DNA from: SFDP01 sp051891855
GTDB lineage: Bacteria > Bacillota > Clostridia > Lachnospirales > Lachnospiraceae
DNA length: 49,304 nt
Reading direction: 5' to 3'
Assembly (NCBI GenBank): GCA_051891855.1
Contig: JBJFFP010000034.1
Coordinates: 1 to 49,304, forward strand
In this document: positions 16,180 through 24,532 of the stretch, piece by piece
How positions within the stretch are numbered: position 1 is the stretch's first letter
Layout: each line of letters opens with the position of its first letter
Notes under the pieces: model-generated
Databases searched by the model: none
What the model saw: only the letters and a program-made list of their open reading frames with translations
What the model was told of the DNA's origin: nothing
Translations under genes and position numbers: made by a program

Positions 16180-17397
16180 CTAAGCCTTCTTTTCTTCCGG
16201 TTTTTTAGAAATCAAGGACATTACTGCACCTACAACACAGGTAATGCCAATAATGATAAATGCCATACTGTAACTTCCTGTACGTGCCACAGATTGAACC
16301 GCAATTTGCGGTCCGATTATGCCACCAATTCCATAGGCCAGGAAAATAAACGCATAGTTAGTACTGGAATGCTTCACTCCAAAGTAATCCAATACAATTG
16401 ACGGATATGCTCCCATCATCGCTCCGAAGCATACTGCCAGTCCCCCTATTCCCAAAGCAATCGTCGTAAAGCTGGTCATCATCTGCAGCGTAATAAGCAA
16501 AATAGCATTGATGATGTAAATAATCGTTACCACTCTCTGTGCCCCGATTTTATCCGATGCTGCTCCGCTTAAAAACCGTCCGATTGTATTGGCTATAGAT
16601 AACACACTGACGATAGCCCCTGCCTGGGCAACGGTAAGACCAGCAATTTCCTGACTGATGGGAGACGCATGACCGATAACCATTAATCCGGACATATTGG
16701 CAAACAGGTACATAATCAGTAAAAACCAATATTGCTTCGTTCTAAGCATTTCTGAAGAGGTATAATCCCTGCCTGTTCCTGCTCCCTTCGCTGTTGTCGG
16801 AGGTGTCCAGCCCTTCGGTACATATCCATCCGGAGCTGCCTTCATCAGTGGCGCCCCAATCAACATACCTACAATGGTAATTGCAGCCTGTACCAGAAAG
16901 GTTTTATTTGGACCAAGACCGGTAATTAAAGAAGTACAGATAGGTGCGAAAATGATGGAGCCAAGTCCAAAACCGGCAACTGCCAATCCGGAAATCAATC
17001 CCTTTTTATCCGGAAACCATTTTACACAGGTGGCAATAGGCACTCCATAAATAAATCCCACACCAATGCCTCCCAAAACCCCAAAGCCCAGATAAAGCAA
17101 AGGAAGTGAGGCTGTCAGTCCACTGATTGCCAGTCCCAAAGTAAGGCTCACGGCCCCGATCATAGCTACTTTTGTAGGTCCCAGCTTAGGTAATAATTTG
17201 CCTGCCGGTATCATGGTAATGGGAATCAGAAGGGTGGCAATAGACATAGTCAATGATACACTTCCCCTCTCCCAGCCGTTTGCCTCCATAAGCGGATTCA
17301 CATAGATACTCCAGCTATAAAGCATACCTGCACAGAACTGGCAGATAATTCCCCCAATTACCACGCGCCAGCGTTCTGCATTACTTGTTTTCCCCAT
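16180..17397 (-). CDS. MFS transporter, OFA (oxalate/formate antiporter) family
   Basis: This is a secondary carrier of the major facilitator superfamily, in the group of monocarboxylate/oxalate-formate antiporters; the substrate is not certain. The 405-residue protein has 12 hydrophobic segments. Family features include the first helix with FCAGMLYSWSIYVNPLM, GGIGVGFIYGVPIATCVKWFPDKKGLISGLAVAGFGLG between helices 4 and 5, and NTIGRFLSGAASDKIGAQR in the middle loop. The ATG at 17397 has GGAAGG 8 bp upstream and begins at the usual N-terminus; the longer frame to 17490 runs through the promoter. It is monocistronic, with its own promoter and terminator. Confidence 0.9.
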   Translation of the reverse strand: MGKTSNAERWRVVIGGIICQFCAGMLYSWSIYVNPLMEANGWERGSVSLTMSIATLLIPITMIPAGKLLPKLGPTKVAMIGAVSLTLGLAISGLTASLPLLYLGFGVLGGIGVGFIYGVPIATCVKWFPDKKGLISGLAVAGFGLGSIIFAPICTSLITGLGPNKTFLVQAAITIVGMLIGAPLMKAAPDGYVPKGWTPPTTAKGAGTGRDYTSSEMLRTKQYWFLLIMYLFANMSGLMVIGHASPISQEIAGLTVAQAGAIVSVLSIANTIGRFLSGAASDKIGAQRVVTIIYIINAILLITLQMMTSFTTIALGIGGLAVCFGAMMGAYPSIVLDYFGVKHSSTNYAFIFLAYGIGGIIGPQIAVQSVARTGSYSMAFIIIGITCVVGAVMSLISKKPEEKKA

Positions 17398-17461
17398 AGT
17401 AAATACCTTCCTTTCTTTTCCAGACAAATTTAAACTGAAATAATCTGGATGATTTTTGTCC

Positions 17462-17490
17462 ATTATAACATAGCCTCTGCTTAGCCACAA
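17462..17490 (-). promoter_or_regulatory. Promoter of the MFS gene
   Basis: On the minus strand TTGTGG (17485-17490) and a consensus TATAAT (17462-17467) are 17 bp apart. The boxes lie inside the long upstream extension of the open frame, which supports the shorter protein start at 17397. Confidence 0.7.
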
Positions 17491-17520
17491 ATAAAAAAAA
17501 GAAGGCTCTTTTTAGTAAAA

Positions 17521-17570
17521 ATAACCCACCTTCGTCCAAGGTTTTTCCTAATGGCCGGAGGTGGGCTATC
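17521..17570 (-). terminator. Terminator after tpiA
   Basis: On the minus strand AGCCCACCT pairs with AGGTGGGTT (one G-U pair) around a loop of about 29 nt that can fold further, followed by ATTTTTACT. It lies about 55 bp after the tpiA stop and ends the gap-pgk-tpi transcript. Confidence 0.65.
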
Positions 17571-17625
17571 TCTCTTTTGCACAAAAAATAGGGAATTTGT
17601 TAGCTAATTCTAACGATAGAGTCTG

Positions 17626-18375
17626 TTACTTGTAATTAACGATTTTTCCGAAATCAGCTTTCAGGGAAGCACCGCCTACCAGACCGCCGTCAATATCCGG
17701 CTGTGCGAACAGCTCTGCCGCATTTGCTCCGTTAACGGAACCACCGTACTGAATACGTACAGCATCTGCTGTAGCCGCATCGTACATTTCGGCAATACAC
17801 TCACGAATCCCCTTACATACCTCCTGTGCCTGCTGGGTAGTGGCCGTCTTTCCGGTACCGATAGCCCAAATAGGCTCGTAGGCAATAACCATGGAAGCAA
17901 CCTGAGCGGCGGTAATACCTACCAAATCAGATTTAATCTGGAAACGAATCCAATCCATAGTAACCCCCATCTCTCTCTGCTCCAGAGACTCACCACAGCA
18001 AAGAATAGGGGTAAGACCTGCTTCAAAGGCCTTTTTCACCTTCTTATTCAGGAGGGCATCATCCTCTTTGAAATAATCACGTCTCTCAGAATGACCAAGA
18101 ATAACGTATTTAACACCTGCATCTACCAGCATGGGGGCAGAAATTTCACCGGTGTAAGCCCCTTTATCCTCAAAGTACATATTTTCAGCACCGACAGCCA
18201 CATTGCTGCCTTTTACCGCTTCTACTACAGGAACGATATCGATAGCAGGAACACAGTAAACAACATCTACATCATCACTTACTACTAAGGGTTTTAATTC
18301 TTCTACTAAGTTTACGGCCTCACTAGGAGTCATATTCATTTTCCAGTTACCGGCTACGATTTTTCTTCTTGCCAT
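17626..18375 (-). CDS. tpiA: Triosephosphate isomerase
   Basis: This enzyme interconverts dihydroxyacetone phosphate and glyceraldehyde 3-phosphate. The 249-residue TIM barrel shows GNWKMN at 7-12 with the catalytic Lys, ILGHSERR with the catalytic His near 93, AYEPIWAIGTG with the catalytic Glu near 165 and QYGGSVNGANAAEL at the phosphate site. Length is standard. The start has AAGGAGAAAG. It is the third gene of gap-pgk-tpiA and is followed by a terminator. Confidence 0.98.
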   Translation of the reverse strand: MARRKIVAGNWKMNMTPSEAVNLVEELKPLVVSDDVDVVYCVPAIDIVPVVEAVKGSNVAVGAENMYFEDKGAYTGEISAPMLVDAGVKYVILGHSERRDYFKEDDALLNKKVKKAFEAGLTPILCCGESLEQREMGVTMDWIRFQIKSDLVGITAAQVASMVIAYEPIWAIGTGKTATTQQAQEVCKGIRECIAEMYDAATADAVRIQYGGSVNGANAAELFAQPDIDGGLVGGASLKADFGKIVNYK

Positions 18376-18421
18376 TATTCTTTCTCCTTATTCATTTTGA
18401 TAAAATCAAAAATACTTCACA

Positions 18422-19645
18422 TTATTTATCATCAGCTGCCGCCACACCGGGTAATACCTTTCCTTCCAAAAACTCTAAGGAAGCACCGCCGCCGGTGGAA
18501 ATGTGGCTCATCTTATCTGCAAAGCCCAGCTGATTTACTGCTGCCGCAGAATCTCCGCCGCCGATAATGGTTGTTGCATCTGTATCTGCCAGAGCCTGAG
18601 CTACCGCTATGGTACCCTTTGCAAGAATAGGATTCTCAAATACTCCCATAGGGCCATTCCATACTACTGTCTTTGCAGATTTCACTGCATCGGCATAAAG
18701 CTCTGCAGTCTTTGGACCAATATCCAATCCCATCTTATCAGCAGGAATAGCATCAGAGGAAACATATTCTACTGCGATTTCGGCATCAATGGGATTAGGG
18801 AAGGCAGAGGCAATAGTTGTATCAATAGGAAGAAGCAGCTTTTTACCGAGACTTTGTGCCTTAGTAAGCATCTCCTTGCAGTAATCAAGCTTCTCATCAT
18901 CCACTAATGAGGTACCGATTTCCTTACCCTGTGCTTTTAAGAAGGTATAAGCCATACCGCCGCCAATAATCAGAGTATCACATTTCTCCAGTAAATTGGA
19001 AATAACGTTTAATTTATCCGCCACCTTGGCGCCGCCCAGAATAGCTACAAAAGGTCTTACGGGATTTTCAACCGCATTGCCTAAGAAGTCGATTTCCTTC
19101 TGCATCAGATAGCCAACAGCACAGTCACCGCCCTTAGCACGGACAACATCGGTAACACCTGCTACAGAAGCGTGCGCTCTGTGAGATGAACCGAAGGCAT
19201 CACATACATAGGCATCACAAAGATCAGCCAGCTCTTTGGAAAAAGCTTCACCATTCTTGGTTTCTTCTTTTCCCCTAAAACGGGTATTCTGCAATAAAAC
19301 AACATCCCCCTCCTTCATAGCAGCTACTGCTTGGGTTGCTGCTTCGCCGGTTACGTTGTAGTCTGCAACAAAGTTGACCTCTTTTCCCAATTTTTCAGAA
19401 AGGCTCTTGGCTACAGGGGCAAGAGATTCCTTCTCGTTAGGCCCTTCTTTAACCTTGCCTAAATGGGAGCAGAGAATAACCTTTCCTCCATCCGCAATCA
19501 GCTTATTGATAGTGGGAAGTGCTGCATTAATTCTGGTTTCATCTGTAATGACACCATCCTTAAGAGGAACATTAAAGTCGCATCTTACCAGTACACGTTT
19601 TCCCTTTGCACTAAAATCATCTACACTTTTCTTATTTAATGACAT
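18422..19645 (-). CDS. pgk: Phosphoglycerate kinase
   Basis: PGK transfers phosphate from 1,3-bisphosphoglycerate to ADP. The 407-residue protein has the N-terminal substrate motifs RVLVRCDFNVPLKDG and LCSHLGK, the hinge region with GGAKVADKLNVI and MAYTFLKAQG, and the nucleotide loop WNGPMGVFE followed by GGGDSAAAVNQLG and STGGGASLEFLEGK. It is slightly longer than many bacterial PGKs because of a short C-terminal tail. The start has GGAGGCATAAAT. A hairpin with a T run separates it from gap. Confidence 0.98.
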   Translation of the reverse strand: MSLNKKSVDDFSAKGKRVLVRCDFNVPLKDGVITDETRINAALPTINKLIADGGKVILCSHLGKVKEGPNEKESLAPVAKSLSEKLGKEVNFVADYNVTGEAATQAVAAMKEGDVVLLQNTRFRGKEETKNGEAFSKELADLCDAYVCDAFGSSHRAHASVAGVTDVVRAKGGDCAVGYLMQKEIDFLGNAVENPVRPFVAILGGAKVADKLNVISNLLEKCDTLIIGGGMAYTFLKAQGKEIGTSLVDDEKLDYCKEMLTKAQSLGKKLLLPIDTTIASAFPNPIDAEIAVEYVSSDAIPADKMGLDIGPKTAELYADAVKSAKTVVWNGPMGVFENPILAKGTIAVAQALADTDATTIIGGGDSAAAVNQLGFADKMSHISTGGGASLEFLEGKVLPGVAAADDK

Positions 19646-19671
19646 ATTTATGCCTCCTTTAATAAAATGAT

Positions 19672-19701
19672 AAAAAAGATCCGGTCCCTTAAGACCGGAC
19701 C
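19672..19701 (-). terminator. Internal terminator/attenuator between gap and pgk
   Basis: On the minus strand GGTCCGGTC pairs with GACCGGATC (one G-U pair) around a 6-nt loop and is followed directly by TTTTTT. It sits between the gap stop and the pgk ribosome binding site. I see no clear new promoter after it, so it probably acts as a leaky terminator that keeps gap mRNA above pgk-tpi mRNA. Confidence 0.8.
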
Positions 19702-19722
19702 TTAACAGGTCTATTCTGGCGA

Positions 19723-20724
19723 TTAGCCCAACTCAGCAAAGTATTTAATGGTACGAACCATCTGGCTAACGTAAGAATTTTCATTATCATACCAGGAAAC
19801 AACCTGAACCAAATTGTCAGGACCAACCATGGTCTGAGTAGCATCAAAGATGGAGCCAAAGGTGCTTCCAATAATATCAGAGGAAACGATCTCATCGGTG
19901 TTGTATCCGAAGGATTCGGTAGCCGCTGCCTTCATTGCTGCATTGATTTCATCCTTGGTCACGCTCTTTTCTACGGTTGCAACCAGAATAGTGGTAGAAC
20001 CGGTAGGAGTAGGAACACGCTGAGCGGATCCAATCAATTTACCATTTAATTCAGGAATAACCAGACCGATGGCCTTAGCTGCACCGGTAGAGTTGGGAAC
20101 AATATTGCAGGCACCTGCACGGCTTCTTCTCTTATCTCCTTTTCTCTGAGGTCCATCGAGAATCATCTGATCACCGGTGTAAGCATGAACGGTAGTCATG
20201 ATACCGGATTTAATAGTTGCCAGATCATTCAATGCCTTAGCCATAGGTGCTAAACAGTTGGTTGTACAGGAAGCAGCAGAGATAACCTTATCTTCTTTGG
20301 TTAAGGTAGTATGATTTACGTTGTATACGATAGTAGGAAGATCATTTCCTGCAGGAGCGGAAATAACTACCTTCTTAGCACCTGCCGTTAAATGAGCAGA
20401 AGCCTTGTCCTTAGAGGTATAGAAACCGGTACACTCTAAAACAACATCTACATCTAAATCACCCCAGGGAAGCTCAGCTGCATTAGCCTTAGCATAAATG
20501 GTGATCTTCTTTCCGTTTACGGCAATATAATCTTCACCGGCTTCTACAGCACCTGCATATTTGTAAGGACCCTGAGCGGTATCATACTTTAATAAGTGTG
20601 CAAGCATGTCAGGACTTGTTAAGTCATTAATTGCTACTACTTCGTACCCCTCAGCATCAAACATCTGTCTGAATGCAAGACGACCAATACGACCAAAACC
20701 ATTGATTGCTACTTTTACTGCCAT
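19723..20724 (-). CDS. gap: Glyceraldehyde-3-phosphate dehydrogenase (NAD-type, phosphorylating)
   Basis: GAPDH oxidises glyceraldehyde 3-phosphate to 1,3-bisphosphoglycerate. The 333-residue protein has the Rossmann start VAINGFGRIGRLAFRQM, the catalytic motif SAASCTTNCLAPMAK (active-site Cys near 152) and the C-terminal WYDNENSYVSQMVRT. Length and motifs are standard. It is the first gene of the gap-pgk-tpi operon, preceded by CAGGAGGAATTAAAA. No cggR repressor gene is adjacent. Confidence 0.98.
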   Translation of the reverse strand: MAVKVAINGFGRIGRLAFRQMFDAEGYEVVAINDLTSPDMLAHLLKYDTAQGPYKYAGAVEAGEDYIAVNGKKITIYAKANAAELPWGDLDVDVVLECTGFYTSKDKASAHLTAGAKKVVISAPAGNDLPTIVYNVNHTTLTKEDKVISAASCTTNCLAPMAKALNDLATIKSGIMTTVHAYTGDQMILDGPQRKGDKRRSRAGACNIVPNSTGAAKAIGLVIPELNGKLIGSAQRVPTPTGSTTILVATVEKSVTKDEINAAMKAAATESFGYNTDEIVSSDIIGSTFGSIFDATQTMVGPDNLVQVVSWYDNENSYVSQMVRTIKYFAELG

Positions 20725-20765
20725 TTTTAATTCCTCCTGAAAATGAATTTATATTTTTTGACGAA

Positions 20766-20791
20766 GCCACCAGGTAATGAACTTCGGTGGC
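20766..20791 (-). promoter_or_regulatory. Leader hairpin in the gap message
   Basis: In the roughly 110-nt leader GCCACC pairs with GGTGGC around a 14-nt loop. An overlapping alternative pairing (CGAAG with CTTCG) uses part of the same bases, so the two stems exclude each other. No T run follows, so this looks like a 5' stabilising stem or a switchable structure rather than a terminator. Confidence 0.45.
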
Positions 20792-20844
20792 CCTGTAAAA
20801 AGCCTGGATGACGGGTAGCTTGTCAAAATTTTATCAGCAGAATT

Positions 20845-20873
20845 ATTGTACATAATTTAGACTGAAAATTCAA
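20845..20873 (-). promoter_or_regulatory. Promoter of gap-pgk-tpiA
   Basis: On the minus strand TTGAAT (20868-20873) and TACAAT (20845-20850) are separated by 17 bp. No CggR-type operator is evident. Confidence 0.65.
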
Positions 20874-20940
20874 GATGTAATTCAAAAATATTTCAAAATA
20901 ATGCCCTGTTTTCAACATTTTCGTAACTTTGCCGAAAAAA

Positions 20941-20989
20941 CTTTGTCCTATCTGCTTCCTATATGGTAATATAACCATATCTGACAAAG
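20941..20989 (+). promoter_or_regulatory. Nested inverted repeats upstream of the PHP phosphatase gene
   Basis: Outer arms CTTTGTC (20941-20947) and GACAAAG (20983-20989) enclose inner arms ATATGGT (20961-20967) and ACCATAT (20974-20980). A weak promoter (TTGTCC, 18 bp, TAATAT) falls within the structure, so it could be an operator. The start codon of the phosphatase is 16 bp downstream, preceded by AAGGAAAG. Confidence 0.45.
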
Positions 20990-21004
20990 AAAGGAAAGAA
21001 TATT

Positions 21005-21823
21005 ATGCCTATTCAAGCTGACATGCATACCCACTCCTCCTTTTCCTCGGACTGTGACATTCCATTGGAGGAAATGATAAACCATGCCCACAGTCTGGGA
21101 CTGACCCATTATTGTGTTACCGAGCATCTGGATCTGGATTTTCCCATTCATCCCGTGGATCAGCTGGATTTTCTGCTGGATACCCACAGCTATCTGGAAA
21201 AAGCCCGTTTTTTACAGAAAAACTGTCCCTCTGATTTCCGGCTGTTGATTGGGGTTGAGTTGGGACTGCAGCCCCATCTTGGCAAACAGCTCCAAGCCTT
21301 TGTCAGGGAACATTCCTTTGACTTTGTTATCGCCTCTTCCCACCTTTGCCATGGAAAAGACCCCTACTATCCCGACTTTTACGGAGGCAGAACCGAAGAA
21401 GAGGCTTACCGGGAGTATTTTACCTCGGTTTTAGAAAACATTCAGGCCTTTGATTCCTTTGATGTCTACGGCCATCTGGACTATGTTGTACGCTATGGTC
21501 CCTATAAAGATACCCGGTACTCCTATGAGAAATACCGGGATATTCTGGATTCTATTCTTCAATTATTATTGGAAAAGGGCAAGGGAATTGAGCTCAATAC
21601 CGGCGGTGTAAAATACGGTCTGAAGGAGCTGCATCCCTGTACCCCTTTACTTAAACGCTATAAAGAGCTGGGAGGAGAAATCATCACCGTTGGAAGCGAT
21701 GCCCATAAGCCGGAAAATATTGCCGCTCATTTTTCACGGGCCCAGGAGGTTCTGAAAACCTGCGGATTTAACTATTATACGATTTTCAAGAATCGAAGGC
21801 CTGAATTTATTCCCTTAGGATAG
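21005..21823 (+). CDS. hisJ: PHP-domain histidinol-phosphatase (HisJ/HisK type)
   Basis: This metal-dependent phosphoesterase probably converts histidinol phosphate to histidinol. The 272-residue protein starts with the PHP metal motif DMHTHSSFSSDC (His 8 and 10), then CVTEHLDLDFP, GVELGLQPHL, VIASSHLCHGKDPYY, DVYGHLDYVVRYGP, ELNTGG and the final metal site VGSDAHKPENIAAHF. Length and motifs match the PHP histidinol-phosphatase family. No other histidine genes are in view, so the substrate is from family knowledge. It converges with mnmA, and the two coding ends overlap by 17 bp. Confidence 0.88.
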   Translation: MPIQADMHTHSSFSSDCDIPLEEMINHAHSLGLTHYCVTEHLDLDFPIHPVDQLDFLLDTHSYLEKARFLQKNCPSDFRLLIGVELGLQPHLGKQLQAFVREHSFDFVIASSHLCHGKDPYYPDFYGGRTEEEAYREYFTSVLENIQAFDSFDVYGHLDYVVRYGPYKDTRYSYEKYRDILDSILQLLLEKGKGIELNTGGVKYGLKELHPCTPLLKRYKELGGEIITVGSDAHKPENIAAHFSRAQEVLKTCGFNYYTIFKNRRPEFIPLG

Positions 21824-22889
21824 TCCCGCCTCCCAGAACCATATCCTCTTCATAGAACACTACCGCCTGTCCCGGTGTCACTGCCCGGACAGGCTGTTCA
21901 AAGATACATTCTATTCTGTCCTCCCCTGCTTTTTGGATTCTGCACCATTCTCCTTTATGACTATAGCGTATTTTCGCCAATACCCTTCTGGAATGGGGTA
22001 AATCCTCCATTGCCATGTAATTAATCTGTCCGCAGATCAATCTATCCGTAAAAACCTCCTCATTCCTGCCAATGACTACCTCTCCCGTTTCCGGACGAAT
22101 TTTGGTCACAAAAACCGGATAACCCAGAGCCAGATTCAATCCTCTTCTCTGCCCTACGGTATAGTGGGTAATCCCCTTGTGCTGACCCAGAATTTCTCCT
22201 GATTCCGTTACAAAATTTCCCGGCCCGGGTACCTTTTTCCCAGCCTCCCGGTCAATAAAGCCTGCATAGTCCTTATCCGGAATAAAGCAGATTTCCTGAC
22301 TGTCAGGCTTGTGAGCCACGGGAAGCTGAAGTCTTTTTGCCATCCGGCGAATTTCTTCCTTAGTGTATTCTCCCACCGGCATCAGAGTGTGCTTTAACTG
22401 TTCCTGTGTCAGATTATAGAGGGCATAGGTCTGATCCTTGTGTGCGGTTTTGGAGGTCTGTAAAGCAAATCGTCCTCCCGTAAGCTGCCGGATTCTGGCA
22501 TAATGGCCGGTGGCAATATAATCTGCCCCCAGGTCCAGACTCCGTTTCAGCAAGGACTCCCACTTCACATAGCGGTTACAGGCAATACAGGGATTAGGTG
22601 TTCTGCCCTTAAGATACTCTTCCACAAAATAATCGATTACCTTATGCTGAAACTCCGGTCTGAAATTCATCACATAATGGGGAATATCCAGAACCCGGGC
22701 AACCCGTTTTGCATCATCCACCGCTGTAAGCCCACAGCAGCCTCCGCTTTCCTCAATTTCCTCCGGCTCCTGCTCCTGCCAGATCTGCATAGTCACTCCT
22801 ATAACCTCATAGCCCTGTTCCTTTAACAGCCAGGCTGCCACTGAGGAATCTACACCACCGGACATTCCTACTACAACTGTTTTGCCCAT
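21807..22889 (-). CDS. mnmA: tRNA-specific 2-thiouridylase MnmA
   Basis: MnmA adds sulfur to uridine 34 of tRNAs for Lys, Glu and Gln. The 360-residue protein has the ATP-pyrophosphatase loop GMSGGVDSSVAAWLL, the two catalytic cysteines in NPCIACNRYVKW and SQEICFIPDKDY, and HYTVGQRRGLNLALGYPVFV in the C-terminal domain. The ATG at 22889 (GGAAG upstream) gives the usual start just before the P-loop; a start at 22922 would add 11 unconserved residues. The final 17 bp overlap the tail of the plus-strand phosphatase gene. Confidence 0.96.
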   Translation of the reverse strand: MGKTVVVGMSGGVDSSVAAWLLKEQGYEVIGVTMQIWQEQEPEEIEESGGCCGLTAVDDAKRVARVLDIPHYVMNFRPEFQHKVIDYFVEEYLKGRTPNPCIACNRYVKWESLLKRSLDLGADYIATGHYARIRQLTGGRFALQTSKTAHKDQTYALYNLTQEQLKHTLMPVGEYTKEEIRRMAKRLQLPVAHKPDSQEICFIPDKDYAGFIDREAGKKVPGPGNFVTESGEILGQHKGITHYTVGQRRGLNLALGYPVFVTKIRPETGEVVIGRNEEVFTDRLICGQINYMAMEDLPHSRRVLAKIRYSHKGEWCRIQKAGEDRIECIFEQPVRAVTPGQAVVFYEEDMVLGGGTILRE

Positions 22890-22940
22890 CTGTCTCTTCC
22901 AATTCCTTTCCCTGTCATTCAATCCTATTCAGTACCATTT

Positions 22941-22969
22941 ACTCTAGCATCCCCATTAAGTTCTGTCAA
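22941..22969 (-). promoter_or_regulatory. Promoter of mnmA
   Basis: On the minus strand a consensus TTGACA (22964-22969) and TAGAGT (22941-22946) are 17 bp apart, about 50 bp before the chosen start codon. Confidence 0.65.
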
Positions 22970-23019
22970 CGAAGGCTGCTGCATATATATGAAGGAAACT
23001 GCTTTACGGAGGTTTTTTC

Positions 23020-24363
23020 GTGAATCTGAAAAAAAATCCTTTAATTGCCGGAACTCTGATCCTAACCTTTGCCGGACTGTTCAGCCGGGGAATCGGTTTT
23101 CTCAATCGTCTGTTTATTTCCCAGGCCTTTGGTGAAGAAAGTATGGGACTGTTCCAGCTCATTTCCCCGGTAATCATGATTTCCTTTTCACTCACCGGTG
23201 CCGGCATGCAGACATCAATCTCCCGTTATACTGCCTCCTGCATAGCCTGCAACCGACCAGATAAAGCCCGGCTTTATTTGATTTCCGGAACATCCTTCTG
23301 TCTGAGCCTATCCCTCCTCTATTCCTTGGTGATTTACGGACAGGCAGATTGGATTGCCTCTGTGCTGTTAAAAGAACCACGATTATCTTATCTGCTGAAA
23401 ATTATCTCTGTCTCCTTTCCCCTGTCCTCCTTCCACTGCTGCCTGAACGGATATTTTTACGGTTTAAAGGAGGTCCGTATCCCCTCCCTGTGCCAGCTGG
23501 CCGAACAGCTGACCCGTACCGGAGGTGTTTTCCTCCTCTATCTTTACCTCTCTGTCAAAGGGCAGCCAAGCATTTCCCTAGCTGCTGTGGGAATCGTACT
23601 GGGAGAGCTGGTTTCCTGCATCATCTCCTTCTCAGCCTACAAAAATCTTTATACCTTCCCCAAGCATATGGACAACGCAGCCGGTTCTTTTCTGCCCCTG
23701 TTTTCCCGTTTTTTTTCTTCGGAAAAATATTTGCTGCAGCTTCTGGGTATGTCCATTCCTCTTTCCTGCAATCGTCTGATTGTTAATCTGCTTCAAGGTT
23801 TAGAAGCTGTTTCCATCCCCCAAAAGCTGAAAGAATTTGGCTATTCCTCCCAAACCTCCCTAAGCATTTACGGTGTCCTTACGGGAATGGCCATGAGTCT
23901 GATTCTTTTCCCCTCTGCTTTTACCCAGTCCGCCTCCGTGCTTCTTCTTCCGGAGGTCACACAGGCAGCAGCCTCAGCTCATCACGAGCAGATGAAAAAC
24001 ACTATACGCCGTTCCATTCTGGCCAGTACGATTCTGGGAATTATCTGCGGACTGGCATTTTTCCTTTTGGGAGATTTTGCGGGAGAATTTCTTTTCAGCA
24101 GCCTTTTAGCCGGTACCTTTATACGTCAGCTCAGCTTTTTATGCCCCTTTTTATATCTTCATGCCACCCTCTCCAGTATTCTCCACGGACTGAAAAAGGC
24201 CGGTTATAGTCTGATAATCAATGTTGCCAGCCTTCTGCTGCGTCTGCTTTTTATTTTTCTTTTTATTCCACAGGTGGGTATAAAAGGCTATATCTGGGGA
24301 TTTTTGTGCAGTGAGCTCTTTTCCACCGCCTGCTACCTCCTGATGATTAAAAGGAATATATAA
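23020..24363 (+). CDS. SpoVB-like polysaccharide/lipid flippase (MOP superfamily)
   Basis: These membrane proteins flip lipid-linked sugars or wall precursors; SpoVB acts in spore cortex synthesis. The 447-residue protein has about 12 hydrophobic segments, the N-terminal family pattern AGTLILTFAGLFSRGIGFLNRLFISQAFGEESMGLFQL, and LNGYFYGLKEVRIPSLCQLAEQLTR in the middle. It is shorter than B. subtilis SpoVB (about 520 residues), lacking the last helices. The start codon is GTG, with ACGGAGG 8 bp upstream. It lies divergently beside mnmA and ahead of DAHP synthase. It could act in sporulation or in envelope polysaccharide export. Confidence 0.85.
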   Translation: MNLKKNPLIAGTLILTFAGLFSRGIGFLNRLFISQAFGEESMGLFQLISPVIMISFSLTGAGMQTSISRYTASCIACNRPDKARLYLISGTSFCLSLSLLYSLVIYGQADWIASVLLKEPRLSYLLKIISVSFPLSSFHCCLNGYFYGLKEVRIPSLCQLAEQLTRTGGVFLLYLYLSVKGQPSISLAAVGIVLGELVSCIISFSAYKNLYTFPKHMDNAAGSFLPLFSRFFSSEKYLLQLLGMSIPLSCNRLIVNLLQGLEAVSIPQKLKEFGYSSQTSLSIYGVLTGMAMSLILFPSAFTQSASVLLLPEVTQAAASAHHEQMKNTIRRSILASTILGIICGLAFFLLGDFAGEFLFSSLLAGTFIRQLSFLCPFLYLHATLSSILHGLKKAGYSLIINVASLLLRLLFIFLFIPQVGIKGYIWGFLCSELFSTACYLLMIKRNI

Positions 24364-24435
24364 AAAATTGTTTCTAAAAATGTACAATTTACTTCTTTAT
24401 TTCCTGTATAAATATGCTAAACTGATAACTAAGGT

Positions 24436-24507
24436 CTGAAAATCCCTCCTGTCTGTATACAGCAGCGGATTTCAGCCTGAAAACATGAGAAAGCGGCCCT
24501 ATAGGGC
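24436..24507 (+). promoter_or_regulatory. Structured leader of the DAHP synthase gene
   Basis: Two stems lie between the flippase stop and the DAHP synthase start. CTGAAAATCC (24436-24445) pairs with GGATTTCAG (24467-24475) with one bulge. GCCCTATAGGGC (24496-24507) is a perfect 12-bp palindrome ending just before the ribosome binding site AAAGGTAAG. Neither stem is followed by a T run, so translational rather than transcriptional control would be expected, if any. Confidence 0.4.
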
Positions 24508-24532
24508 AAAGGTAAGAACCTATGAGTTTTAA
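24485..24532 (+). CDS. Possible 15-codon leader ORF overlapping DAHP synthase start
   Basis: An ATG at 24485 opens a frame encoding MRKRPYRAKVRTYEF and stops 8 codons' worth of bases inside the DAHP synthase gene, in a different frame. It holds two Tyr and a terminal Phe, the end products that control DAHP synthases, and spans the GCCCTATAGGGC palindrome. No good ribosome binding site precedes it, so it may be chance. Confidence 0.2.
   Translation: MRKRPYRAKVRTYEF

Noticed and set aside
20725..20940. CggR operator before gap
   Set aside because: No CggR-type repeated operator is visible and no cggR gene is adjacent.
21807..21823. Frameshift or assembly error at the hisJ-mnmA junction
   Set aside because: Both conserved C-termini are complete; the 17-bp tail-to-tail overlap is a genuine convergent overlap.
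24364..24521. T-box or tryptophan-type attenuator ahead of DAHP synthase
   Set aside because: No T-box AGGGTGGNACCGCG core and no terminator with T run in the leader.
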